Shown piece by piece: positions 19,553 to 27,502 of a DNA stretch of 64,000 nucleotides (its first letter is position 1; every line of letters begins with the position of its first letter). The stretch covers positions 374,501-438,500 of the forward strand of contig NC_012995.1 of NCBI RefSeq assembly GCF_000026365.1, read 5' to 3'. The translations under genes were made by a program, and so were the position numbers. The notes beneath the pieces were generated by a model. It worked only from the letters and a program-made list of their open reading frames with translations. It was not told the DNA's origin and ran no database searches. The stretch is from Zygosaccharomyces rouxii. Taxonomy: Eukaryota > Ascomycota > Saccharomycetes > Saccharomycetales > Saccharomycetaceae.

Positions 19553-21256
19553 ATGATCAATCACGTTACAATTAAGGGAACAATGTATAATGGAACGAGA
19601 AGTCTTAGTAGCAGTACTTCGAATTCATCATCAGTTTTGAACCTAAAAAGTTTCGTCGCAGAGGAAGTTCGAAAAATTGAAGATTGGTGGGGGCAACCGC
19701 GATACAAGGATGTGGAAAGACCCTATTCGTCACTTGATGTCGTCAAACACAGGGGAAGTTTACCAGTGGAATGCAATCGTTATGCCTCTTCTTTCCAAGC
19801 TCAAAAATTGTTCAGATTGTTAGAGGATAAATTTGAGAAGAAACTCCCCCTCCACACTCTTGGTGTTATCGATCCTGTGCAGATGACTCAATTAGCAAGA
19901 TCCAAGGAGATTGAGGTGGCCTACTTATCTGGTTGGGCATGTTCTTCTACTTTAGTGGGCTCCACTAACGAAGTTTCTCCCGATTTTGGAGATTACCCAT
20001 ACAATACTGTACCTAATCAGGTTGAAAGAATCTTTAAAGCTCAGCAAATGCACGATAGGAAACTTTTTTTGGAGAAAGTTGAAGGATTAACCAATGACGA
20101 CACTACTGATTATCTAAAGCCAATAATCGCAGATGCTGATATGGGACATGGTGGGAATACCACAGTTATGAAATTGGCCAAATTGTTTGCCGAGAAAGGT
20201 GCGGCCGCCATACACTTAGAGGATCAGATGGTAGGCGGCAAAAGGTGCGGTCATCTAGGGGGTGCAGTGATAGTTCCCTCTTCAACCCAATTGTCACGAT
20301 TAATAGCAACCAGGCTCCAATGGGATATTATGGGTACGGAGAACCTCATCCTAGCAAGAACTGATTCGTGTAATGGAGAACTATTGAGTAGCAGTAGTGA
20401 CCCTCGCGATCACAAATTTATAAAGGGAACCATTGAACCAGGAATCACACCTTGGAGTGACAGATTAGCAGGATTAGAAAGTCAACCTATGGTAACTAGT
20501 GACCAAATTGCCATTGAAGAAGCGGAATGGTACGACAAGCATCATGTGTTTACCTTTGACGAAGCACTACAAAAGCAAGTGTCTCAGACCGAATATGAAA
20601 GGTATCTGGAATTAAAGAATAAACACCTCAAAGAAAAGCCATTTGTAAGTTTGAAAGAAATGAAAGCATTGGCTTCTCAAGCTTCCCCCGCTACTACCAT
20701 AGAATTTGACTGGGATGCGCCCAGGACCAAAGAGGGATACTACCTTTACAATGGCGGTATGGAGGCTGCCATTGAAAGATCATTATACTTTGCACCTTAT
20801 GCTGACATGATCTGGCTTGAGACGAAAACTCCAGATTTAAAGCAGGCAATTTCATTTTCCTCAAGAATCCACGAAGTTTATCCACATGTTAAATTAGTTT
20901 ACAACCTGTCGCCCAGTTTCAATTGGAGTGCACACGGCTATACAGAAGAAAACTTGAAGGGTTTTATTTGGGACCTTGCTAAACACGGATTTGTCCTACA
21001 ACTAGTTTCATTAGCAGGGCTACATGTTAATGGCTTGTCATTCTGGCAACTTGTCAAGAGTTTTGGTCAGAATGGTATGAAAGCGTACGTCGAGCAAGTA
21101 CAGCGTCTGGAGAAGCTCGAAAATAGTGACGTTCTCACACACCAGAAATGGTCTGGTGCAGAATACGTTGATTCCATAATTAAAGTTTTACAGAACGGAT
21201 CCTCATCACAAACTCTAAGCACATCCGGAGACTCCTTCACGGAGAATCAGTTCTGA
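19553..21256 (+). CDS. ICL2: 2-methylisocitrate lyase, mitochondrial
   Basis: Cleaves 2-methylisocitrate to succinate and pyruvate, the last step of the 2-methylcitrate cycle. 567 residues (S. cerevisiae Icl2 575). The catalytic loop reads Lys230-Arg231-Cys232-Gly233-His234; KRCGH is the form typical of methylisocitrate lyases, whereas true isocitrate lyases usually have KKCGH. Metal and substrate motifs include PIIADADMGHGGNTT and LARTDSCNGELLSS. The N-terminus (MINHVTIKGTMYNGTRSLSS) is basic and Ser/Thr-rich, consistent with mitochondrial import. CIT3 and PDH1 of the same pathway lie 16-18 kb away in the window. Equivalent to YPR006C. Confidence 0.92.
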   Translation: MINHVTIKGTMYNGTRSLSSSTSNSSSVLNLKSFVAEEVRKIEDWWGQPRYKDVERPYSSLDVVKHRGSLPVECNRYASSFQAQKLFRLLEDKFEKKLPLHTLGVIDPVQMTQLARSKEIEVAYLSGWACSSTLVGSTNEVSPDFGDYPYNTVPNQVERIFKAQQMHDRKLFLEKVEGLTNDDTTDYLKPIIADADMGHGGNTTVMKLAKLFAEKGAAAIHLEDQMVGGKRCGHLGGAVIVPSSTQLSRLIATRLQWDIMGTENLILARTDSCNGELLSSSSDPRDHKFIKGTIEPGITPWSDRLAGLESQPMVTSDQIAIEEAEWYDKHHVFTFDEALQKQVSQTEYERYLELKNKHLKEKPFVSLKEMKALASQASPATTIEFDWDAPRTKEGYYLYNGGMEAAIERSLYFAPYADMIWLETKTPDLKQAISFSSRIHEVYPHVKLVYNLSPSFNWSAHGYTEENLKGFIWDLAKHGFVLQLVSLAGLHVNGLSFWQLVKSFGQNGMKAYVEQVQRLEKLENSDVLTHQKWSGAEYVDSIIKVLQNGSSSQTLSTSGDSFTENQF

Positions 21257-21592
21257 AACAAACGCACCATGTTATGAAGAAATTCATAGGATGATGGTTT
21301 TCCGCGTGTATCGTTTGATTATCGCTGCGTGCTTGAGGCACGGTCTTTACTTTCGTTCTTTTCTCTGCCCCTCCCTCCTATCCCCGCGGTTTCTCGTTTC
21401 GGGCCTCAAACAAACAACGCGGGTAGCGCATCGCATCAGATCATTTTACGAAATATATATTGGCAAAAGTATTATCAATTCTTTGAGATCGGTCGAAACC
21501 ACTTACAGTTAACCTTAAGCTAAAATCTACCTCGGGTTGATTTCAGGCAATTGGTGGAAAAGGCTTTTTTTGCAGAATCTGATACCGTCCAG
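21257..21592. other. intergenic upstream of the HAL1-position gene
   Basis: The 336 bp include a GC-rich patch with a CCCCT (21368-21372), the stress response element recognised by Msn2/4. I checked for a spliced leader because TTTCAG stands just before the frame, but no GTATGT donor or TACTAAC branch point is present. Confidence 0.5.
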
Positions 21593-22078
21593 ATGCCGGA
21601 CGTTTGGCAGGATCAGAACAGCCAAGACGAAACGCTTCAAGAAACAGGAAGTGACTATTTTGATGCGCTTTCTGGTGAAGAATCTGGCCTCGAAAATGAA
21701 TCTAGTGATTGGAGCGATGATGAAAGCCTGATAGATCTACAAAGCTGTTCCATAGCGGGATCCGATCCCAAGGTAATGCCCATCTTGATTCATAGTCACG
21801 TGAAAGAAGAAGAAGAACGTCAAGAAACAAAAGAAGGTCATGTACATGTTCAGATACAGACTCCTACCAGAAACTTTAGTGGATGCCGCAGGAAAATTCC
21901 TAGAACTCCCATACCAGGTCATACTGATCCGCTTACTGAAAAGTTACAATTGAATTTGCAGTCAGCTTTTGAAGAATTAGAAATTGAGAGACGAGAGCGA
22001 CTAGGTCAGAAGTGCCCATTGCAATTGGGGAACAGTTCCCTGTTAAAGAAAAGAGAGACAAGGAGTATGGCTATATAA
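21593..22078 (+). CDS. small acidic protein at the HAL1 position
   Basis: 161 residues from the first ATG at 21593; the open frame extends 14 codons upstream only from a TTG. The N-terminal 70 residues are strongly acidic and Ser-rich (QDETLQETGSDYFDALSGEE, then ESSDWSDDESLIDL); the C-terminal half is basic and helical (LQSAFEELEIERRERLGQK). No known domain. It occupies the exact slot and orientation of S. cerevisiae HAL1 (YPR005C, a 294-residue salt-tolerance protein) between ICL2 and AIM45, so it may be its fast-evolving counterpart, but it is little more than half that length and I could not establish sequence similarity. It converges with YFH7 with a 35-bp gap. Confidence 0.55.
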   Translation: MPDVWQDQNSQDETLQETGSDYFDALSGEESGLENESSDWSDDESLIDLQSCSIAGSDPKVMPILIHSHVKEEEERQETKEGHVHVQIQTPTRNFSGCRRKIPRTPIPGHTDPLTEKLQLNLQSAFEELEIERRERLGQKCPLQLGNSSLLKKRETRSMAI

Positions 22079-22113
22079 ACTGTTATTGTTCATCTATATT
22101 GCACTTTTCTCTA

Positions 22114-23139
22114 TCAATCATTTCTTAATGTGACGACTTTGCCGCTTTGAACAAGATTCTTTCTAATGAGCCTTGCATTTAAAAGATCATTTCCTTGAAA
22201 CTTGAGACGTCCTTGCTCTACACTATCGGCCAACCCAGAGTTAAAATGTCTTTTTGCGACTCTTTCTTCAATGACGTGGTCCTCAATATCAATGTACCAT
22301 ACTAATAAGGATCCAGTATTTTGTAGGATCTCGTGAACACGTTGCCAGTTTTCTTTATCGTAAAGAAGGTAAAGTCCTTCTAGGATGACGATTCTAGTAT
22401 GACCATTGAGGCAAAATTGATCCGGTGTTGGATCCTTGAGGCTATGGTCAAATCCAGGAATCTTTATACAGGGAAAATGTGGATCATAAGTCTTGGCCAT
22501 AAATTCAAAGCATGATTTCGCATCACAGGATCCGGGTTTGATGGTACATGTTTGGGCCAAGGTTTTACAAAGTTGAGCAAAATTGTTACTATCAAAAGTG
22601 GGTGGCGAACCTCTCCTTTTATGGGCTTCTTGTGGATTTTGGAAACTCGATAGACATTGACGACTCAAATGAAATCCATCCATGGGCACAATTTGTGCAA
22701 AAGACGATTCTTCATCAGGTTCCACATCATTAGAAATAGTAAACGCATTGGGCAATCCACCACGACCCAAGATCTGCAAATCACCATTTTCTAGTCTTCT
22801 TTTCACAGGTTGGAAGTTTACATCTTCAACATATTTCGGTAAAATACCACCATTAAATGCTAATTCCTCAGACAAGGGAGTCGTGATCTCCGGTACATCT
22901 GAAGCCAATGCCACATCTGAAGCCCTCGATCTAGTCCCACCATGAGCCGATTTCTGATTACCTTGCAATCGATATTCATCAAATCTATGATTGATTTGAC
23001 GGCTGAGATCTTGGGCAACCGTTGACTTGCCTGAACCTGGAGGACCCACTATAAGTATACATACTCTGTAATTGTCATCTTTACACTGATCTAACAATCC
23101 AATAGCTTCATTAGCCAGAGCATCAACGTCGACGACCAT
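22114..23139 (-). CDS. YFH7: P-loop kinase-like ATPase Yfh7
   Basis: 341 residues from ATG 23139 (S. cerevisiae 353). Walker A is perfect: LIVGPPGSGKSTVAQDLSRQ near residues 35-50. Further stretches typical of the phosphoribulokinase/uridine-kinase-like fold are IVPMDGFHLSRQCLSSF and RIVILEGLYLLYDKENW. The family is known as an ATPase with a kinase fold whose substrate has not been established. The open frame continues upstream without an ATG through a run of Phe codons made by poly-A tracts, which is clearly promoter. It is divergent from AIM45 with about 200 bp between them. Equivalent to YFR007W. Confidence 0.9.
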   Translation of the reverse strand: MVVDVDALANEAIGLLDQCKDDNYRVCILIVGPPGSGKSTVAQDLSRQINHRFDEYRLQGNQKSAHGGTRSRASDVALASDVPEITTPLSEELAFNGGILPKYVEDVNFQPVKRRLENGDLQILGRGGLPNAFTISNDVEPDEESSFAQIVPMDGFHLSRQCLSSFQNPQEAHKRRGSPPTFDSNNFAQLCKTLAQTCTIKPGSCDAKSCFEFMAKTYDPHFPCIKIPGFDHSLKDPTPDQFCLNGHTRIVILEGLYLLYDKENWQRVHEILQNTGSLLVWYIDIEDHVIEERVAKRHFNSGLADSVEQGRLKFQGNDLLNARLIRKNLVQSGKVVTLRND

Positions 23140-23341
23140 CTTTGGGAAGGGGGTGTCTTCCCTTAAGTAATGCACCTTAAAAACAAATATTTCTACTTGA
23201 ACTTTATATTGTATGAAAAAAAAAAAAAAACAACCTAACATAGTGTTGTTTGAAGTACAACTTTAATAAAGAAGAAAAAAAAAAAATCCAAGAAACTAGC
23301 CATTTTAGGGCTCGTATTACACTTTCCTGTGGTTTTAGATC
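23140..23341. promoter_or_regulatory. divergent YFH7-AIM45 promoter with poly(A) tracts
   Basis: About 200 bp separate the two divergent start codons. Two runs of A (about 23217-23230 and 23275-23286) are the main visible elements; they are likely nucleosome-depleting tracts. No named activator site is evident. Confidence 0.55.
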
Positions 23342-24379
23342 ATGCTTAGAACACTCCGTTTCCGAATCCCAACCGCTGGGCCTTTTATTAAATCCCATAG
23401 GTTCGCATCTACTTTGACATTTATCGAAACTTCGAAAGATGGTAGTGTCGTTTCATCATCTTTGAATGCTTTAACAGCTGCTCAACAATTGGGTAACCCA
23501 ATTCATGCTGTGATTCTTGGTTCTCAAGCTTCTGCAGCCGCAAATGCATTGAAATCTTCAGTAAAATGTGAAAAATTGGCGAAAATCCTGGTTTCAAATA
23601 ATGTGGGTTTCGACCACTATCTACCTGAAAAAGTCGCACCAGTATTAGCTCGTCTTTTACAAAATGAAGAATACTCCCACTTCGTTGCTGCTTCTTCTAC
23701 TGTTGGTAAAAGCAATCTACCTCGTCTAGGTGCCCTATTGGATCTGCAACCAATCAGTGATATTACCAAGATTGTAGATGCTAAGACCTTTGTGAGACCA
23801 ATTTACGCAGGTAATGCGATTGCTACAGTGGAATGTTCTCAACCTAAGAAATTGATCAGTGTAAGAGCTTCTGCCTTTGAACCAATTGCACAGGGCTCCA
23901 CAGATTCTGCACTAATAGAGGAGGTACAAGGGTTGGAACCTGAATCTTCTATTGATATCAAATGGGAAGGTGAGACTTTAGTCAAGAGCGAAAGACCAGA
24001 TTTGGGTTCTGCGTCTATAGTGGTAGCGGGTGGTCGTGCTCTAAAGGACAAAGAAACCTTCGACAAAATTCTAGTTCCATTGGCAGACGCCTTACATGCC
24101 GGTATTGGTGCCACCAGGGCCGCCGTGGATAATGGATTCTGTGATAACTCTTTACAAGTGGGCCAAACTGGTAAAGTTGTTGCTCCTGATCTATACATTG
24201 CAGTTGGTGTTTCTGGTGCCATTCAGCATTTAGCGGGTATGAAAGATTCTAAAGTAATTGTAGCAATCAACAATGATCCTGAGGCACCCATCTTCAAAGT
24301 TGCAGACTACGGTCTAGAAGGTGACGTTTATGAGATTGTCCCTGAATTGACCCAGAAGTTGAAAGAAGTGCAAAACTGA
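23342..24379 (+). CDS. AIM45: electron transfer flavoprotein alpha subunit, mitochondrial
   Basis: Alpha subunit of the ETF heterodimer that passes electrons from flavin dehydrogenases to the quinone pool. 345 residues, as in S. cerevisiae Aim45 (344). The basic N-terminus (MLRTLRFRIPTAGPFIKSHRF) is a mitochondrial presequence. The C-terminal FAD-binding domain is conserved: SIVVAGGRALKD, LQVGQTGKVVAPDLYIAVG and VSGAIQHLAGMKDSKVIVAI. The start is the first ATG of the frame. Equivalent to YPR004C. Confidence 0.95.
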   Translation: MLRTLRFRIPTAGPFIKSHRFASTLTFIETSKDGSVVSSSLNALTAAQQLGNPIHAVILGSQASAAANALKSSVKCEKLAKILVSNNVGFDHYLPEKVAPVLARLLQNEEYSHFVAASSTVGKSNLPRLGALLDLQPISDITKIVDAKTFVRPIYAGNAIATVECSQPKKLISVRASAFEPIAQGSTDSALIEEVQGLEPESSIDIKWEGETLVKSERPDLGSASIVVAGGRALKDKETFDKILVPLADALHAGIGATRAAVDNGFCDNSLQVGQTGKVVAPDLYIAVGVSGAIQHLAGMKDSKVIVAINNDPEAPIFKVADYGLEGDVYEIVPELTQKLKEVQN

Positions 24380-24721
24380 GGAATCTAATGCTGTGATTAC
24401 TGTTGTATATACATAGAATGAAGGTGAACAATGACATAAAATCACCAATTTGGTTTAACTGAACCGTTAAACAGGTTCAAGAATAATATTCAACTCGGTT
24501 GACCTAAACCTAAAACTCTGGCATTGACTTCTCGCTTTGTCCTTACAACCATGCCGGACTATCTTACAAGTAAACCACGCGTTTTATATGTAGAAATCGT
24601 TTGAGGAATCTTATTTTAAGTTGGAGTTTGGATTGACTAGCCTTATGCTTCTCTCACTGGCTTAATACTTCATTGCCCTTGGACCTCATCCCCGTTTTTC
24701 TCGTCTTTTTACCCACAAGAA
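24380..24721. other. intergenic, AIM45 to SulP transporter
   Basis: The 342 bp between tandem genes hold an AIM45 3' end and the transporter promoter. I see no open frame, RNA gene or distinctive element. Confidence 0.5.
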
Positions 24722-26929
24722 ATGTCACCTTCCAGTTCTTCGTTGTTGAGAGATGGACCACATAGTTCTGAGAGAGACTACGGATCAAATGGCTGCACCT
24801 CCTGTGGACCGAAGCCCAACAGATGCCCCTGCCAAAGAGATTCACTGCAGTCATGCAAATCTTTTAGACCTCTCGTGCCCATAACTGAAAGTAGCGTGTC
24901 ATCTCCTTTGAATAGCGTTAATCATAAGAAGCTGAGTCCTAACGAAATAGAGATTAGACCGTCTATTTGGGATGTATTACCTTATTATCTCCCGTTCTTT
25001 TCATGGCTCCCGAATTACAATATATCGAAATGTATTGGTGATTTAATTGCCGGAGTATCATTGGCATCTTTTCAAATTCCTCTAGCTCTATCGTTTGCCA
25101 CTTCTGTAGCTCATGTAGAGCCATTATGTGGGTTATATTCGTTAGCATTTACACCATTTATCTATGCAATTTTAGGATCTGTACCCCAGATGATCGTTGG
25201 TCCTGAAAGTGCTATTTCATTAGTTGTAGGCCAGGCTGTGGAAAAGATGATTTCACATAACCCAGATTTACATACACTACAACTTTCTGCGGTGATTACT
25301 TTTATCAGTGGTGGATTTCTATTTTTTTTTGGACTCTGCAGATTGGGATTTTTGGGCAACGTATTGAGTAGGGCTCTTTTAAGAGGATTTATCAGTTCTG
25401 TCGGGTTAGTTATGATAATCAATTCCATGATTTCAGAGTTCAAATTGGATAAAATTTTGAAGGATTTACCAGTCCATTACCATACCCCATTTGAAAAGAT
25501 TCTTTTTTTAGTGACATATGCACCCAACAATTACCATGGACCTACAACCGCACTTAGCTTATCTTGTTTCTTTATCCTAATAATGACAAAGATTATCAAG
25601 AAGAAATTGATGCCTAGATGTAGATGGATCGTATTCGTCCCTGATATTCTGCTGCTCATAATTGGTACCATATTCCTATCGATTAAGTATCGATTCAAGC
25701 ACAATTACAGCATTAGCACAGTGGGCGATTTCAATACAAAGGGATTAGATAAACTTTTGAATCCATTATCTGCAGAAAACCGCGGACTTATACCACAACT
25801 ATTGAGCGCCGGCTTTATTACTGCCATGTTGGGATTTTTCGAATCTACTACAGCTTCTAAATCGTTAGGTAGTTCCTACGATTTGGCGATTTCTTCTAAT
25901 CGCGAGTTAGTAGCGTTGGGTAGTATGAACCTCTTCTCCTCAATATTGGGATCTCTACCAGCTTTTGGTGGATATGGAAGATCTAAGATAAATGCCTTTT
26001 CTGGAGCGCAGACGGTCATGTCTGGCGCATTCATGGGACTTTTGGTCTTGTTAACTATTAAATTCTTGTTGCCAATGATTCACTACATCCCAATCTGTGT
26101 ATTGTCTGTGGTAACGACAATGGTGGGAATTAGCTTGCTGGAGGAAGCTCCAGCAGATTTGATGTTCCACTTCAGATGCTTCGGATATGATGAGCTGTTG
26201 GTTTTTACTCTAACAGTATTGACGACTATGTTCTACTCTGTGGAAGTGGGAATTTGTATCGGATGTGGTTACTCAGTCATAAGTATTATTAAACATTCCG
26301 CAAAGTCAAGAATTCAAATCTTGGCAAGAGTACAGGGCACTTCGAGGTTTGTCAATTCTGATGACTATTTGAAACAGACCAACAGGGAACACGCAAATGA
26401 GAATTTGGAATTGGAGGAATTGGAAGGATGTCTGATCGTTAAAATTCCAGAGCCATTGACCTTCACCAATACCGAAGATTTGAAGGAAAGATTAAATAGA
26501 CTGGAAAAATTTGGTTCTACTAGAGTGCATCCTGGTGCTAGAGGTCGCCGATCAAGAAGTAGTACAAGGTACGTTATTATTGATCTCCATGGTATGACTC
26601 ATATGGACTCATCAGCGGCTCAGATACTTTTAGAGATTGTATCGTCCTACAGGAAACGTGATGTTAGAGTATTTTTGGCTCGAGTTACTATTGATGCAAG
26701 AGTAAGAGAGAGGTTAGAGAAATCGGGTGTTGTAGATTTGGTGGAAGATAATGTTCCGATGAGTGCTACCAATGTAAACCAGGAGATTTATGCATCATCG
26801 TATTTTCTAACAATTGAAGATGCCTTGACTGCTATGGAAGATCATGAATCTGCCAATTTTTCTTCCGATTTGGTAGCAGATAATTTGAGCCTTGTTTCTC
26901 CCAGCCTTACAGATTCTGGTATTGTTTGA
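24722..26929 (+). CDS. SulP-family anion transporter with STAS domain (YPR003C type)
   Basis: 735 residues (S. cerevisiae YPR003C 754). After a Cys-rich hydrophilic head (residues 1-80) comes the SulP transmembrane domain, starting with PSIWDVLPYYLPFFSWLPNY and the family signature AGVSLASFQIPLALSFATSV; GPESAISLVVGQAVEKM and FGGYGRSKINAFSGAQTVMS are further conserved stretches. A STAS domain fills the C-terminus, with TRYVIIDLHGMTHMDSSAAQ as its core. The S. cerevisiae protein is a putative sulfate permease of internal membranes, not one of the plasma-membrane Sul1/Sul2 proteins; the transported ion is uncertain. It is the last gene of the inverted block. Confidence 0.9.
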   Translation: MSPSSSSLLRDGPHSSERDYGSNGCTSCGPKPNRCPCQRDSLQSCKSFRPLVPITESSVSSPLNSVNHKKLSPNEIEIRPSIWDVLPYYLPFFSWLPNYNISKCIGDLIAGVSLASFQIPLALSFATSVAHVEPLCGLYSLAFTPFIYAILGSVPQMIVGPESAISLVVGQAVEKMISHNPDLHTLQLSAVITFISGGFLFFFGLCRLGFLGNVLSRALLRGFISSVGLVMIINSMISEFKLDKILKDLPVHYHTPFEKILFLVTYAPNNYHGPTTALSLSCFFILIMTKIIKKKLMPRCRWIVFVPDILLLIIGTIFLSIKYRFKHNYSISTVGDFNTKGLDKLLNPLSAENRGLIPQLLSAGFITAMLGFFESTTASKSLGSSYDLAISSNRELVALGSMNLFSSILGSLPAFGGYGRSKINAFSGAQTVMSGAFMGLLVLLTIKFLLPMIHYIPICVLSVVTTMVGISLLEEAPADLMFHFRCFGYDELLVFTLTVLTTMFYSVEVGICIGCGYSVISIIKHSAKSRIQILARVQGTSRFVNSDDYLKQTNREHANENLELEELEGCLIVKIPEPLTFTNTEDLKERLNRLEKFGSTRVHPGARGRRSRSSTRYVIIDLHGMTHMDSSAAQILLEIVSSYRKRDVRVFLARVTIDARVRERLEKSGVVDLVEDNVPMSATNVNQEIYASSYFLTIEDALTAMEDHESANFSSDLVADNLSLVSPSLTDSGIV

Positions 26930-27502
26930 AATTAAAATGTTATCAGGTGTTTCATAGACTCACTTATTATGATCCCTAAGTCTACCTAGGGGGTGCCACT
27001 TCTCATGGTCACCTGGGCGCTCTTAATTATTTTTTTTTTTTCATTTTTTTTTCGTGACGCTGACGCTGACGCTGACGCTTACGCCGACACTGACACTGAC
27101 ACTGACACTGACGCGCGACACACTGACGCCGATGACACAAAATAACAATATGCATAATAACAGTTTTCAAAAAATTTAGATCAAAGAAAATAAACACACA
27201 CGTTCGGAATTTGAACCTATATTGACACAAAGTAGCTAGCAGAGGGAAAAGTATAAATTCAGGTCAAACCTTTTGAAATCTATATCCTAAGTGAAAGTCA
27301 CTTTTGAAACTACGAGATTATTTCGTAACAGAAAATTATAAAAGTAGGCTAGGGGACAACAATAAAAATCATTTCAAACAGCTATTTCTAGAACTAAAAG
27401 GGATTTGGAAGCTTTTTTACAGCGTTTTCTAGCTTTCTTAATTCTCAATTATCTATCTCAGATCCTCGTCACTGTTGACTACTTTGTCAAACGTTTGAAA
27501 TT
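26930..27502. other. intergenic, SulP gene to unrecognised large gene
   Basis: The 573 bp contain T tracts (27030-27050), a hexamer array (listed separately) and then ordinary AT-rich sequence up to the next ATG. No RNA gene or open frame is supported. This interval is part of the right-hand inversion junction. Confidence 0.55.
27055..27114 (+). repeat. tandem hexamer array TGACGC/TGACAC
   Basis: Ten consecutive 6-bp units in perfect register: four TGACGC, one TTACGC, one CGACAC, three TGACAC and one TGACGC. Similar but out-of-register pieces continue to about 27135. The array lies about 390-450 bp upstream of the unrecognised gene at 27503, next to a long T tract. It is either a microsatellite or a cluster of sites for a DNA-binding protein. 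Confidence 0.9.

Noticed and set aside
21257..21592. Possible intron before the HAL1-position gene (TTTCAG just before the frame)
   Set aside because: No GTATGT donor and no TACTAAC branch point upstream.
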